Below are positions 6,872 through 7,098 of a stretch of 7,098 nt of DNA, piece after piece. Under the pieces are notes generated by a model that had not been told where the DNA came from, made no database searches, and saw only the letters and a list, made by a program, of their open reading frames with translations. The stretch is from Firmicutes bacterium UBA3871 (GTDB lineage Bacteria > Bacillota > Clostridia > Peptostreptococcales > Anaerovoracaceae): contig DGGP01000168.1 in the NCBI GenBank assembly GCA_002392265.1, positions 1 through 7,098 of the forward strand, in the 5' to 3' direction. Numbering within the stretch: the first letter of the stretch is position 1; each line of letters starts with the position of its first letter. A program made the position numbers and the translations under genes.

Positions 6872-7082
6872 CTTCTTCGCTGCTCTTGTCTTCGCTTTCC
6901 TCGTCAGTCTCGCCCGCGTTGTCATTTTCTTTCTGATGTTCTTCACTCTGCTTTTCATGCATCTCCATCAGCTTGTCGAGCGCTCTTTCGGCATTCTCAG
7001 CCTGAGCCTTTGCCTCACGTGCTGCAGCTGCCATGCGTTCAAGCAGAGTTGCCGGCGGCACGTCATCGCTGATGCCGTACAT
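6861..7082 (-). CDS. Small acidic coiled-coil protein, function unknown
   Basis: I do not recognise this 73-residue protein. It begins MYGISDDVPPATLLERMAAA, continues with a predicted helix rich in Ala, Glu and Lys (about 12-45, coiled-coil-like) and ends in a strongly acidic, probably disordered tail (DEESEDKSSEEDEK). There is no membrane segment or signal peptide, so it is probably cytoplasmic. GGAGG at 7087-7091, four bases before the ATG, and an in-frame TAA at 7095-7097 show that the gene is complete and begins here. Its end overlaps the GDPD lipoprotein start by 11 bases, suggesting one transcript and translational coupling. Repetitive acidic composition can make chance ORFs look real, but the ribosome site and the junction favour a gene. 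Confidence 0.65.
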   Translation of the reverse strand: MYGISDDVPPATLLERMAAAAREAKAQAENAERALDKLMEMHEKQSEEHQKENDNAGETDEESEDKSSEEDEK

Positions 7083-7086
7083 TTCG

Positions 7087-7091
7087 CCTCC
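7087..7091 (-). promoter_or_regulatory. Ribosome binding site of the small acidic ORF
   Basis: GGAGG on the minus strand, four bases before the ATG at 7082. It is the best ribosome site in the lipoprotein part of the window and the main reason to treat the 73-residue ORF as real. The spacing is at the short end of normal. Confidence 0.6.
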
Positions 7092-7098
7092 GTCTTAT

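Overview
The window looks like chromosomal DNA of an anaerobic Firmicute, probably class Clostridia. The pointers are strong AGGAGG ribosome binding sites, moderate G+C, a stand-alone type III pantothenate kinase, an M3 oligoendopeptidase and a biotin-dependent CoA-ester decarboxylase module with Ala/Pro linkers. No transposase, phage gene, tRNA, rRNA or CRISPR array is visible. Every gene I can support is on the minus strand, so transcription runs from high to low coordinates.

In transcription order: (1) 7082-4946 holds a 73-residue acidic coiled-coil protein of unknown function. It overlaps by 11 bases a large predicted lipoprotein with an N-terminal glycerophosphodiester phosphodiesterase (GDPD) domain and a long C-terminal extension. 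(2) 4945-4815 is a 131-base gap with a promoter candidate (TTGAAA-18-TATAGT) and no convincing terminator for the lipoprotein gene. (3) 4814-2403 is a tight three-gene cluster: the carboxyltransferase (mmdA), a one-helix membrane subunit of the OadG/MmdD family (mmdD) and a biotin carrier protein (mmdC). These are three of the four core parts of a sodium-pumping methylmalonyl-CoA decarboxylase. (4) coaX (type III pantothenate kinase, first step of CoA synthesis) follows mmdC after 23 bases without a terminator, so it is probably in the same transcript. A clear intrinsic terminator stands just after it. (5) After a 263-base gap with that terminator, a promoter and a 9-bp inverted repeat over the promoter's -35, an M3-family oligoendopeptidase gene starts and runs off the left edge.

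The mmd genes would act together. MmdA moves the carboxyl group of (S)-methylmalonyl-CoA to biotin on MmdC, MmdD holds the complex at the membrane, and a membrane beta subunit (MmdB/OadB) would decarboxylate carboxybiotin and pump sodium. That beta subunit is not in the window; coaX sits where it could be expected. This gap, the multidomain GDPD lipoprotein with its small overlapping partner, and the candidate operator before the peptidase gene are the points most worth a second look. I found no clear sign of an entirely new system; most of the window is ordinary metabolism.
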